A DNA stretch of 26,475 nt, from positions 1 through 26,475 of the forward strand of contig CAZWFN010000085.1 in assembly GCA_964633205.1 (NCBI GenBank), written 5' to 3'. Position 1 is the first letter of the stretch. Each line of letters begins with the position of its first letter. The stretch is from CAYVQE01 sp964633205. Lineage in GTDB: Bacteria; Myxococcota; B64-G9. The notes beneath the pieces are model-generated. The model saw only the letters and a program-made list of their open reading frames with translations, did no database searches and was not told the origin of the DNA. Shown here piece after piece: positions 9,385-17,058 of the stretch. The position numbers were made by a program, and so were the translations under genes.

Positions 9385-10619
9385 TCGTCTGCCACCACCA
9401 CGCGGTGTACCCGTTTCTTGCCGGCCCGCAGCAACACAGCGCCGTCCTCCAGGTCGGCCGGCCCGACCCGGCGTTCGAAGTCCGCCACCCTTTGCTGGCC
9501 GACGCGGGCACCACCCTGCTTGATCAGCCGCCGCGCTTCGCTCTTGGACTGCACCAGCCCGACCTCGGCGAGCAGGTCGATGACCAGCACTCCGGCGCGC
9601 AACCGAGCGGCCGGCAGCCGGGTGGTCGGGATGTCGGCGGCGCCGTCGCCCGCGGCGCCGAACGCGCTGCGGGCCGCCCGGCGCGCCTTGTCGGCCGCCT
9701 CGCGGCCGTGGACGATGGCGGTCACCTCGGTGGCCAGCACCTCCTTGGCCTCGTTGAGCGCCGCGCCCTGCTGGCGCCCCAGCCGCTGCACCGCATCCAG
9801 CTCGAGAAAGGTGAAAAAGCGCAAAAAGCGCTCCACGTCGCGGTCGTCGGTGTTGCGGAAGTACTGGTAGAAGTCGTAGGGGCTGGTGCGCTCGGGCGCC
9901 AGCCAGACGGCCCCCTGGGCCGTCTTGCCCATCTTCTCGCCGCCGGCCGTGGTCAACAGCGGCAGCGTCAGGCCGAAGACTTCGGTCGACTCGACCCGGC
10001 GCACCAGGTCCAGTCCGGCGACGATGTTGCCCCACTGGTCATCGCCGCCGAGCTGCAGTCGGCAGCCCTGCGCGCGGTGCAGCACCAGGAAATCATAGGC
10101 CTGCAACAGCTGGTAGTTGAACTCCAAAAACGACAGGCCACGCTCGAGCCGGATCTTGTAGCTCTCGAACGACAGCATGCGGTTGACCGAGAAGTGGCGT
10201 CCGATGTCGCGCAGGAAATCGATGTAGTTGAGATCGAGCAGCCAGTCGGCGTTGTCCAGCACCAGGGCCGCATCCAGATCGATGAAGCGACCCAGCTGCT
10301 GTTTCAGCGCCTCGGCGTTGCGTCCGATCTGCTCGCGGCTCAACATGCGGCGCATCTCGGTCTTGCCGGATGGGTCGCCCACCATGGCCGTGCCGCCGCC
10401 CAGGATGGCGATCGGCCGGTGCCCGGCCCGCTGCAGGTGGGCCATGGCCATCAGCGGCAACAGCGAGCCAGCGTGCAAGCTGTCGGCCGTCGGGTCGAAG
10501 CCGATGTAGAAGGTCACCGGCCCAGCCGCCAGCAGGCGCTCGACGCCCGCGGCATCGGTCGTCTGCGAGACGAAGCCCCGTTCGGCCAGCGTCTGGAAGG
10601 CGTCAGCCATCGCGTTCAT
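9381..10619 (-). CDS. tyrS: Tyrosyl-tRNA synthetase
   Basis: A 412-aa class I aminoacyl-tRNA synthetase that charges tRNA-Tyr using ATP. The start at 10619 overlaps the preceding stop as ATGA; the alternative is Met4 at 10610. The HIGH-type motif is HAGS at residues 49-52, after the tyrosine-pocket FDPTADSLH. GGDDQWGN near 191-198 is the tyrosine/tRNA-specific segment, and the KMSKS loop is KMGKT at 229-233. An S4-like RNA-binding domain forms the C-terminus (LIDLLAEVGLVQSKSEARRLIKQGGARV style). The length is close to the E. coli enzyme. It is the middle gene of a tightly coupled three-gene operon. It is of the usual bacterial TyrRS type, with no missing key residue seen. Confidence 0.97.
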   Translation of the reverse strand: MNAMADAFQTLAERGFVSQTTDAAGVERLLAAGPVTFYIGFDPTADSLHAGSLLPLMAMAHLQRAGHRPIAILGGGTAMVGDPSGKTEMRRMLSREQIGRNAEALKQQLGRFIDLDAALVLDNADWLLDLNYIDFLRDIGRHFSVNRMLSFESYKIRLERGLSFLEFNYQLLQAYDFLVLHRAQGCRLQLGGDDQWGNIVAGLDLVRRVESTEVFGLTLPLLTTAGGEKMGKTAQGAVWLAPERTSPYDFYQYFRNTDDRDVERFLRFFTFLELDAVQRLGRQQGAALNEAKEVLATEVTAIVHGREAADKARRAARSAFGAAGDGAADIPTTRLPAARLRAGVLVIDLLAEVGLVQSKSEARRLIKQGGARVGQQRVADFERRVGPADLEDGAVLLRAGKKRVHRVVVADE

Positions 10620-11107
10620 CCGGCTTGCGCGGCCGCGGCCTTGCGCTCCAGGTAGAGCTGCAGCACTTCTTCGAAGGCCTTGATGCGGAAGGCGGCCTCG
10701 ATCTGATCCTGGCTCAGCTCGCATTTCTGCAGCAGCGCCTCGATGGCGTCGAGCTGCTCGCCGACCTGGGCCCGCTGCTGCTCGTCGTCCGGCAGCTTGT
10801 CCTGATCGAGCAGCGCGTTCAGCCCGTCGCTCAGCTCGTGGAAGCGCTCCTCGTGCTCGCCCAGCTGGCGGTCGAAGTGGAGGTTCCACAAGCGCTCCAG
10901 CTCCTCGTCCGCCTTGGGTCGCTCGCGTTCGTAGACCAGCAGCTCCAGCTTGGGCATCACCTGGGCCAGCTTGGACTGGCGTGGAATGGCGGTGCGGGCG
11001 GCCTCGTTGATGCGCAGCACCACCGCCCGGGTGCCCAGATCGCGCAGCATCGGGCGAAACACGCCATCGAACTTATCCCTGGGAATTCGGTCTCGTAGAC
11101 GCATCAT
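10616..11107 (-). CDS. Unknown charged helical protein, first gene of tyrS operon
   Basis: A protein of about 163 aa that I do not recognise. The start at 11107 (the second Met is 11104) is chosen because GGAGGAG (11116-11122, minus strand) lies eight bases upstream; the longer frame to 11158 has no such site. The protein is highly charged, with Glu/Arg/Lys/Leu-rich helices likely to form coiled coils (ELERLWNLHFDRQLGEHEERFHEL begins near the middle), and has no signal peptide or membrane segment. A single Cys occurs near the C-terminus. Its TGA overlaps the tyrS ATG by ATGA, so it is translationally coupled to tyrS and then to the SecD-like lipoprotein. The operon position suggests a translation- or envelope-related housekeeping role, but no function can be assigned. 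Confidence 0.75.
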   Translation of the reverse strand: MMRLRDRIPRDKFDGVFRPMLRDLGTRAVVLRINEAARTAIPRQSKLAQVMPKLELLVYERERPKADEELERLWNLHFDRQLGEHEERFHELSDGLNALLDQDKLPDDEQQRAQVGEQLDAIEALLQKCELSQDQIEAAFRIKAFEEVLQLYLERKAAAAQAG

Positions 11108-11131
11108 GGGGTCGGCTCCTCCGGCCGCATG

Positions 11132-11160
11132 GATGTACCACAGGCGGCTTGCGGCCACAA
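11132..11160 (-). promoter_or_regulatory. Candidate promoter of the tyrS operon
   Basis: On the minus strand: TTGTGG (11155-11160), a 17-base spacer and TACATC (11132-11137). The start would be near 11125, just before the GGAGGAG ribosome binding site. The hexamers are weak (three of six matches each), but the position is right and it diverges from the promoter at 11183-11212. Confidence 0.35.
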
Positions 11161-11182
11161 GCCCGATTCGGCAGCAAGCGGA

Positions 11183-11212
11183 TTGAACCGAGGCCCGGCG
11201 ACCTGGTATTCT
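11183..11212 (+). promoter_or_regulatory. Sigma-70-type promoter of the DUF4921 gene
   Basis: TTGAAC (11183-11188), an 18-base spacer and TATTCT (11207-11212). The predicted start near 11219 leaves a leader of about 29 bases containing GAGGAG at 11234-11239 before ATG 11248. Confidence 0.5.
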
Positions 11213-11247
11213 GGGCCATCGAACGCACTCACCGAGGAGTCCTTCCG

Positions 11248-12579
11248 ATGAACGGCGTCCCCCACCTGAGCCCGATCCATGAAATGCCGGACGGGACCAT
11301 CAAGATGACCAATCCCCTCTCCGGCCGCACCGCCTGGTGGGTGCCCGGCCGCTCCGGCCGGCCGATCCCGACCGCGGAACTGACCAACAGCCCCAACACC
11401 GAGCCCCACGAGCCCGAGGATCATTGCGCCTTCTGCCCACAGCGGCTGCTCGAGACGCCGCCCGAGATCGAACGCCGGGTGCACGAGGGCGACGGCTACC
11501 GCAACGTGCCCCACCTGCTGCCCGAGCAGGTGGCCGACGGCAACTACAGCTTCCGCCGCATGACCAACCTGTTCGAGATCGTCACGCTCGACTACTGGCG
11601 CCGCAACTACGACTACCGCGGGCTGGGCCGGCAACGCGAGTGGGCCGAGGCCTACAAGAGCCACCCGTCCGGCCGCGAGCACGTGCTGCAGCTGGTGCGC
11701 CTCAAGCGCGAGGCGCTGCGCAGCAAGGGCGAGGAGCTGCCCGAGCTCGACGAGGCCGGGCTGCTGGAAGAGGCCGACAGCTTCTTCCTCGGCTGCCACC
11801 AGCTGATCGTCGGGGTGCGCCATTACCAGCCCGGCGCCGAGCAAGGCGACGCCACCCACCTGCACGGCTCGGGCGCCCTGACGGCCGAAGAGCACAACGA
11901 GTACTTCCGCTTCAGCGCCGACGCGGTGCGCGACATCTACGAGTGCAACCGCTACGTGCGCTACGTGGTCACCTTCCAGAACTGGTTGCGCCCGGCCGGC
12001 GCGTCGTTCGACCACCTGCACAAGCAACTGGTCGGCCTCGACGACTGGGGCACCTCGATCATGCGCGAGGTACAGGCCAGCCGCACCGACCCCAACTTGT
12101 ACAACGCCATGGTGGTCAACTACGCCTCCTACAACAACCTGGTGCTGGCCGAGAACGAGCACGCGGTGCTGTTCGCCGACTTCGGCCACCGCAACCCGAC
12201 GCTGGCGGTCTACTCCAAGGCGCGCAACCTGCGCCCCTTCGAGCACACCTGGGAGGAGCTGCGCGGGGTGTCCGACCTGGTCCACGCCGCCCACGCGGCC
12301 CAGGGCCCGGATATTTCCTGCAACGAGGAGTGGTACTACCAGCCGCGCGACTGCCTGGAGCGGATCCCGTTCCACGTGCTGATCAAATGGCGCGTCAGCA
12401 ATCCGGCCGGCTTCGAGGGCGGCACCCGCATCTTCGTCATCCCGATGCGACCGACCGATCTGCGCGACGAGCTGGTGCCGCGCCTGTTCGATCTGCGCGC
12501 CGAGGGCCGCATCGCGTCCGACATCCAGATCGCCGAGGAATGCCCGGTCGAGCCCAACAGCTTGCTGTACAACCGCTGA
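11248..12579 (+). CDS. DUF4921 family, GalT-like HIT-superfamily protein
   Basis: A 443-aa cytoplasmic protein. ATG 11248 has GAGGAG eight bases upstream; a longer frame from 11149 would read through the promoter. The N-terminus (MPDGTIKMTNPLSGRTAWWVPGR) and the following zinc-like CAFC (Cys60, Cys63) with LETPPE look like the DUF4921 family, which is related to galactose-1-phosphate uridylyltransferase. FDHLHKQ with His256 and His258 sits where GalT has its HPHxQ nucleotidyl-transfer motif, so a nucleotide-transferase or hydrolase activity on a nucleotide-sugar or dinucleotide is plausible. Further conserved-looking blocks are RRMTNLFEIVTLDYW, the partly related LPEQV, and the C-terminal EECPVEPNS. 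The substrate is unknown. The next gene starts 34 bases downstream on the same strand. The family name comes from recollection of sequence style and should be confirmed by profile search. Confidence 0.75.
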   Translation: MNGVPHLSPIHEMPDGTIKMTNPLSGRTAWWVPGRSGRPIPTAELTNSPNTEPHEPEDHCAFCPQRLLETPPEIERRVHEGDGYRNVPHLLPEQVADGNYSFRRMTNLFEIVTLDYWRRNYDYRGLGRQREWAEAYKSHPSGREHVLQLVRLKREALRSKGEELPELDEAGLLEEADSFFLGCHQLIVGVRHYQPGAEQGDATHLHGSGALTAEEHNEYFRFSADAVRDIYECNRYVRYVVTFQNWLRPAGASFDHLHKQLVGLDDWGTSIMREVQASRTDPNLYNAMVVNYASYNNLVLAENEHAVLFADFGHRNPTLAVYSKARNLRPFEHTWEELRGVSDLVHAAHAAQGPDISCNEEWYYQPRDCLERIPFHVLIKWRVSNPAGFEGGTRIFVIPMRPTDLRDELVPRLFDLRAEGRIASDIQIAEECPVEPNSLLYNR

Positions 12580-12613
12580 AGCGCGATAGCGGAGATAGCG
12601 ACGGAGAACGACG

Positions 12614-13366
12614 ATGAGCCAGAAGCCGTCCGATTCACCCGCCCCCGAAAGTGGACCGGCTCGCGCACCGGCACCGGCCGCAACGGCCGATTCGAGACCG
12701 ACAGTGCCGGCCGCGCCCGAGCAGTCGCACAGCAACGGATCGCCCGCCGCCGCTGGTTCGGCGACTGCAAACCGATCGACTCCCGGCCGCAAGGGGTTCT
12801 GGAGCCGGCCGCTGACCTGGCTGGCCAGCGCCGTCGGCGTCATCGCTTCGACCTCGACCGTGATCGCCCTGGTCGGCGACTGGGTCGACCCCGACACCAG
12901 CGAGCAGGAGCAGGCGGCCAAGCTGGATAAGATCGAGCACAAACTCTATGCCGAGCAGGAAGACGGGCAGCTGGTCAACCAGGTCTCGTTGCGGGTCAGC
13001 GAGCTCGGCGACGCCTACGACGGGCTGCGGGCCAAGATGAAAGATGTGCGCGAGTTGGCCGCGACCCTGGCGGCGCCGGCGGGCAACAACTTCGAAACGC
13101 CGGCGCAGCGCCGGCGGCGCCTGGCCACCCAGGCCAAGGAACACCGGGCCCTGTTGGCCCAGATCGAACGCCTGCGCCAAGAGGCGCACCGCTTCGCCAC
13201 CTCGGTCGAAGCCGACGAGACCCTGGCCCAGGTTCAGCGCGCGGGCTCGGAATCCGCCCGGAACAAGGCCCAGGCCCTGGAGCAGGCGCGCACGGTGCGC
13301 GAGAAGTGGCTGGCCGAGCTCGACCGGTTGGCGGCCGAGCACGGGGGGAACAGCCCGGCTCAGTGA
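12614..13366 (+). CDS. Membrane-anchored coiled-coil protein, unknown function
   Basis: A 250-aa protein with three visible parts. Residues 1-~60 are a disordered Ala/Pro/Ser tail. Residues ~66-88 are a single hydrophobic segment (LTWLASAVGVIASTSTVIAL) preceded by basic residues (GRKGFWSR). Residues ~95-245 are a Glu/Lys/Arg/Ala-rich coiled coil. The positive residues before the segment suggest the short tail is cytoplasmic and the coiled coil lies on the far side, though the opposite is possible. GGAG at 12603-12606 precedes the ATG. It lies 34 bases after the DUF4921 gene with no visible terminator or promoter between, so the two are likely co-transcribed. Its last seven bases overlap the convergent Ni-SOD gene. 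I do not recognise the family. Confidence 0.75.
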   Translation: MSQKPSDSPAPESGPARAPAPAATADSRPTVPAAPEQSHSNGSPAAAGSATANRSTPGRKGFWSRPLTWLASAVGVIASTSTVIALVGDWVDPDTSEQEQAAKLDKIEHKLYAEQEDGQLVNQVSLRVSELGDAYDGLRAKMKDVRELAATLAAPAGNNFETPAQRRRRLATQAKEHRALLAQIERLRQEAHRFATSVEADETLAQVQRAGSESARNKAQALEQARTVREKWLAELDRLAAEHGGNSPAQ

Positions 13367-13851
13367 TCGTGGCCGGGGCCCTGCGGGCCGAAGTAGGCCC
13401 GGCGCAGCTTTTTCAGATCACGCTCGAGGTCGGCGATCACCCCGGCAGCTACCGTCTGCTTGGCGCGCATGGCCCCGATCAGCAGCGCGTGGGCCGCGGT
13501 GAGCTGGCGGATGTATTTCCGCCGCGCCTTTTTCTCGGCCGCCGGCGCCGGCTTGATGCGCTGGTGCAGGAAGTACTGGCTGACCACTTCTTGCAGCTTG
13601 CCGGCGTGCTGCTCCTTGTTGACAATCCAACGGGCCAACTGATTGTGGTCCTGCGCGGTCTTGTCGTCCTTGGCCGCCAGCCGCCGGATCTCGTTCATCG
13701 ATTTCTCGATGGTGGTGATGTGCTCGGCCATCAGGTCGAAGCGCATCTCGTCGCCGTAGATGCCGCAGGGTATCTCGCAGTGGGCCCCGGCCCGCTGCGC
13801 TCCGCCTACCAGCAGGACCAGGATTCCGAGCGCCAGCAGTCCTCTGTTCAT
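13360..13851 (-). CDS. sodN: Exported nickel superoxide dismutase
   Basis: A 163-aa precursor of the Ni-type SOD, which converts superoxide to hydrogen peroxide and oxygen. ATG 13851 follows GGGAGG by five bases. Residues 1-23 are a Sec signal peptide ending AGA. Cleavage there exposes His24 as the mature N-terminus, giving the nickel hook H-C-E-I-P-C-G-I-Y: mature His1, Cys2, Cys6 and Tyr9, all ligand or second-sphere positions known for NiSOD. The rest is a four-helix-bundle-like region (HITTIEKSMNEIRRLA, NQLARWIVNKEQHAGKLQ, SQYFLHQRIKP) and a His-bearing tail, GPGHDH. The mature form, ~140 aa, is slightly longer than the ~117 aa of Streptomyces. Signal peptidase would replace the dedicated protease used by cytoplasmic NiSODs. 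The gene overlaps the convergent 12614 gene by seven bases and has its own candidate promoter at 13919-13947. Confidence 0.9.
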   Translation of the reverse strand: MNRGLLALGILVLLVGGAQRAGAHCEIPCGIYGDEMRFDLMAEHITTIEKSMNEIRRLAAKDDKTAQDHNQLARWIVNKEQHAGKLQEVVSQYFLHQRIKPAPAAEKKARRKYIRQLTAAHALLIGAMRAKQTVAAGVIADLERDLKKLRRAYFGPQGPGHDH

Positions 13852-13918
13852 CTCGCCCTCCCATACTGAAGTAGCCAGTGGAACCTCGGTCCACAACCGC
13901 CTGGACATGACCGGGAAC

Positions 13919-13947
13919 AAGATGGGTCCCCCCGGCCGGCCTGTCAA
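13919..13947 (-). promoter_or_regulatory. Candidate sigma-70 promoter of sodN
   Basis: On the minus strand: a perfect TTGACA (13942-13947), a 17-base GC-rich spacer and CATCTT (13919-13924). The start would be near 13912, giving a leader of about 60 bases. The -10 is weak. I see no obvious nickel-regulator palindrome in the leader. Confidence 0.45.
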
Positions 13948-13964
13948 CCGGGCGGCCGGATGTT

Positions 13965-16900
13965 CTATTCGAAGGCGGTGCTGGCCGCGTTGGACCAGCG
14001 GGGCGCGGCACAGCCGTAGCGGCAGATCACCTCGACCGGGCCGTCGGTCTCGGAGTCCAGCTGGCCGGCGTAGCCGGTGGCGCCGTCGGCCGACCAGGCC
14101 GAGAACACGTCGATCCAGGCCAGGTGGTAGGCGCGCAGGTCGACCGTATCCATGTAGATGCCCTCGTGCTCGTCGCAGGTCGAGCTGCTCGGGCAGATGA
14201 AGCGCAGCCGCAGGTCGGCATTGCCGGCGGCCTGGCACGGCAGCTGGGCGGCGTAGAAGTTGGGGCCGTTGGGCCCGGCGTGGTGGCCGGTGCCCGCCAG
14301 CTGGAACCAACTGCCGCCGGAGTCTGGCGAGTACTCGACCACGCAGTAGTCCTGGTTGCCCAGCCCATCCTTCTCCTGCCAGTCCCAGCTCAGGATCAGC
14401 GCATCGTTCTCGGCCACCCCGCTGGCGTCGATATCGCCGGAGACGATGCCGGCGTCGACGTTGTCGTCGATCGCCAACCAATTGTCCCCGATGCCTTCCC
14501 GGTGCACGTCGTCGCCCTCGGGGTCGACCTCGATGAACGGCGAATAGCCGTCGTTGAAGGTGGCCTCCAGCAGGTGATCGTTGCCCTGGGCCGACAACAG
14601 GTCCATGACCTGCAAATCGTCGATGGCGATGCACTCGCCGCCCGCGGCCCGGTCACCGGCGACCACGAAGCGCAGATCGATCTGGCCGCCGTCGATGGCA
14701 TCCTCGGGCAGCACCGGCTGGTAGATGCCCCAAGGCCGATAGCGTTCATCGCCCAGCACGACCAAGGCCCGCCACTGATCGCCGTTGTGGTAGTCGAGCC
14801 GCAGCATGATCCCGTCGCCGAGATTCCGGTTCTCGGCGGCGAATCGCACCCGGACCCCTTGCCGCGAGCCGCTGTCCAGCGACACCGTCATGGCCGCGTC
14901 GCGCCCGCATAGCAGGGCGCCGGAATCGCCGGGGAAGAAGGGGCTCTGGGCCGCCGGGCTGCGGCTGACGTCGCCGGCGGTGCTCAGCGCGCCGAAGCCC
15001 GCCGCGAAGTCCTCGTCCAGCAGCAGGCCCTGGTGGTTGCGGTTCGAGAAGCAGACCAGGGCCGCCGGGTCCAGGCCCCCCTGGCAGGTATCGATGTGCA
15101 GCCCGATGCCGGTGCCGACCGGTGCGCTGGCATCGGCCTCCAGGTACAGGCACTCCGGGTCGGGGCAGGCATTGGTGCAGCTGCCGCCTTGACAGCTGTC
15201 CAGGGTGCAGCCGTTGCCGTCGTCGCACTCGGCGTCCTGGCAGCAGGTCCAGCCCGTCTGGCAGACCTGGTTGCAACAGAAGCCCGTCCCCCCGGCACAG
15301 GGGGTGTGATCAGCGACCGCGATGTCCGGCTGGCAATTGCCGTCACCGTCGCAGGTCGAGTTGCAGGGCTCGGCATCGGGGCCGGGGCATAGCTGGCCGG
15401 CCGGTGCCGGCGTGGCGTCGCAGCTGTCGCTCTCCTCGTTGCAGCTGCCGATCTCGCACTGGCCTACCAGCGGCTGGCAATCGCGCTCGACGCCTCCGCT
15501 GCACACGCCGCTGCTGCAGACCTCGTCCACCGTACACCACTGGCCGTCGTCGCAGCCCGTCCCGTCCTCGGCCGGCTCGGCGATGCAGGCATCGGCCTGG
15601 TCGTCGCAGGCGCCCACCTGGCACTCCCCGGCCGCCGCCGAGCAGTCCCGCGGCTGGCCGGTACAGCCGCCCGCCTGGCAAGCGTCGGCCACGGTGCACC
15701 ACAGCCCGTCGTCGCAGCCGGTGCCGTCGGCCGCCGGCTCGGCGCCGCAGGCGTCGGCCTGGTCGTCGCAGACGCCCACCTGGCATTCTCCGGCCGCCGC
15801 CGAGCAGTCCCGCGGCTGGCCGGTACAGCTGCCCGCCCGGCAGGCGTCGGCCACCGTACACCACAGCCCATCGTCGCAGGGCTGGCCCTCGTCGATCGGA
15901 TCTCCGACGCAGGCCTGCTGTTGCTCGACGCAGATACCTTCCCGGCAAGGGCCATCCAGCGCCGAGCAATCGCGGGGGCTGCCCGCACAGCCGCCCTGAC
16001 CGTCGCACTGATCGTCGACCGTGCACCACAACCCGTCGTCGCAGGGGCTGCCGGGCGGCAGTGACTCGCCGTCGCAGCTGTCGGTCTCCTCGTCGCAGAC
16101 GCCGTCGGAGCAGGCGGTGTCGGCGCAGTTGCGCGGCTCGCCCCCGCTGCACACCCCGCCGCTGCAGATCTCGCCCACGTTGCACCACAACCCATCGTCG
16201 CAGGCGGTTCCATCGGGCAGGTCCTCGGCGCGGCAGGCCTCGGCCTGCTCATCGCACACGCCCTGCTGGCAGACGCCGTCGAGAGCCGAGCAGTCGCGCG
16301 GCGCCCCCTGGCAGACGCCCGCCTGGCAGGCGTCACCGACCGTGCACCAGCGGCCGTCGTCGCAGTCGGTGCCGTCGGCCAGCGAAGTCACCCGGCAACG
16401 GTCCTGGGCCTCGTCGCAAGCCCCCAGGCCGCAGCCATCCTCGGCATCCGGACAGTCGCGCGGCCGGCCGTGCCCGCAGACCCCGTCGTTGCAGGTCTCG
16501 TCCACCGTACACCACCGGCCGTCATCGCAGGCCGCGCCCTCGGCCAGCGGCGGGTTGCGGCACCACCCGTCCAGACAGCGATCCGCGGTGCACGGGTCGT
16601 CGTCCAGGCACTGGGCATTCGAGACGCACGCGCGGCCGGCGACCCGCACCCGCAGCACGTCGCGTTGCGAGGCCGACCGGCCGTCCGAGACCCGCAGCGC
16701 CACCAGGTAGTCGCCCGGCCGGTCGGCCACCATCACGGCCCGGGCCGCCGCGGCGTCTTCGAAGTCGACGGCCGAGCCGACCGGACCGGCCAACAGCTGC
16801 CAGTCGAAGCGAACCTCGTCGCCATCGGGGTCGAAGCTGGCGCTGCCATCCAGCGCGATACGCTCGCCGACCTGGCCGCGGCGGTCACCGCCGGCATCGG

Positions 16901-17027
16901 CCACCGGCGGCCGGTTGGGCCCGGTCACCGGAGAGCGGCAGCCCAGAGCGGCCAGACCGGCCAGCAACAGCCAGCCGCCACGGCGGACCGCCTGCCGGTG
17001 GCGCCGTCCTTCGCGCGCGGTGTCCAT
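13965..17027 (-). CDS. Large lipoprotein: PKD, Cys-rich repeats, beta-sandwich C-terminus
   Basis: A 1020-aa predicted surface protein. ATG 17027 is preferred over upstream in-frame Mets because it begins a signal peptide with Cys30 as probable lipidation site (LAALGC), and because the upstream frame runs through the preceding gene. Residues ~36-132 are a PKD-like domain (GPNRPPVADAGGD, DGSASFDPDGDE, VSDGR). Residues ~133-622 contain seven CDDG(R/L/Q)WC units of ~50 residues, then a more irregular Cys-rich stretch (FCCNQVCQTGWTCC). Residues ~625-1020 lack repeats and read as two beta-sandwich or MAM-like modules (VRFAAENRNLGDGIMLRLDY; EYSPDSGGSWFQL), suited to binding carbohydrate or protein. 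It is a paralogue of the 1606 gene in its first half but has a different C-terminus. It starts 31 bases after the 914-aa lipoprotein gene and is probably co-transcribed. No terminator is obvious before sodN. Confidence 0.85.
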   Translation of the reverse strand: MDTAREGRRHRQAVRRGGWLLLAGLAALGCRSPVTGPNRPPVADAGGDRRGQVGERIALDGSASFDPDGDEVRFDWQLLAGPVGSAVDFEDAAAARAVMVADRPGDYLVALRVSDGRSASQRDVLRVRVAGRACVSNAQCLDDDPCTADRCLDGWCRNPPLAEGAACDDGRWCTVDETCNDGVCGHGRPRDCPDAEDGCGLGACDEAQDRCRVTSLADGTDCDDGRWCTVGDACQAGVCQGAPRDCSALDGVCQQGVCDEQAEACRAEDLPDGTACDDGLWCNVGEICSGGVCSGGEPRNCADTACSDGVCDEETDSCDGESLPPGSPCDDGLWCTVDDQCDGQGGCAGSPRDCSALDGPCREGICVEQQQACVGDPIDEGQPCDDGLWCTVADACRAGSCTGQPRDCSAAAGECQVGVCDDQADACGAEPAADGTGCDDGLWCTVADACQAGGCTGQPRDCSAAAGECQVGACDDQADACIAEPAEDGTGCDDGQWCTVDEVCSSGVCSGGVERDCQPLVGQCEIGSCNEESDSCDATPAPAGQLCPGPDAEPCNSTCDGDGNCQPDIAVADHTPCAGGTGFCCNQVCQTGWTCCQDAECDDGNGCTLDSCQGGSCTNACPDPECLYLEADASAPVGTGIGLHIDTCQGGLDPAALVCFSNRNHQGLLLDEDFAAGFGALSTAGDVSRSPAAQSPFFPGDSGALLCGRDAAMTVSLDSGSRQGVRVRFAAENRNLGDGIMLRLDYHNGDQWRALVVLGDERYRPWGIYQPVLPEDAIDGGQIDLRFVVAGDRAAGGECIAIDDLQVMDLLSAQGNDHLLEATFNDGYSPFIEVDPEGDDVHREGIGDNWLAIDDNVDAGIVSGDIDASGVAENDALILSWDWQEKDGLGNQDYCVVEYSPDSGGSWFQLAGTGHHAGPNGPNFYAAQLPCQAAGNADLRLRFICPSSSTCDEHEGIYMDTVDLRAYHLAWIDVFSAWSADGATGYAGQLDSETDGPVEVICRYGCAAPRWSNAASTAFE
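15601..15879 (-). repeat. Recent in-gene duplication of one Cys-rich unit
   Basis: Bases 15601-15717 and 15763-15879 are nearly identical at an offset of 162 bases (54 codons), far closer than the other units of the gene. Both encode a CDDGLWCTVADAC unit followed by TGQPRDCSAAAGECQVG. This indicates recent duplication or gene conversion within the repeat domain and shows that unit number can change. Confidence 0.8.
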
Positions 17028-17058
17028 GGGTCCGCCTTTCCGCCCGCAGCGGCCGCGG

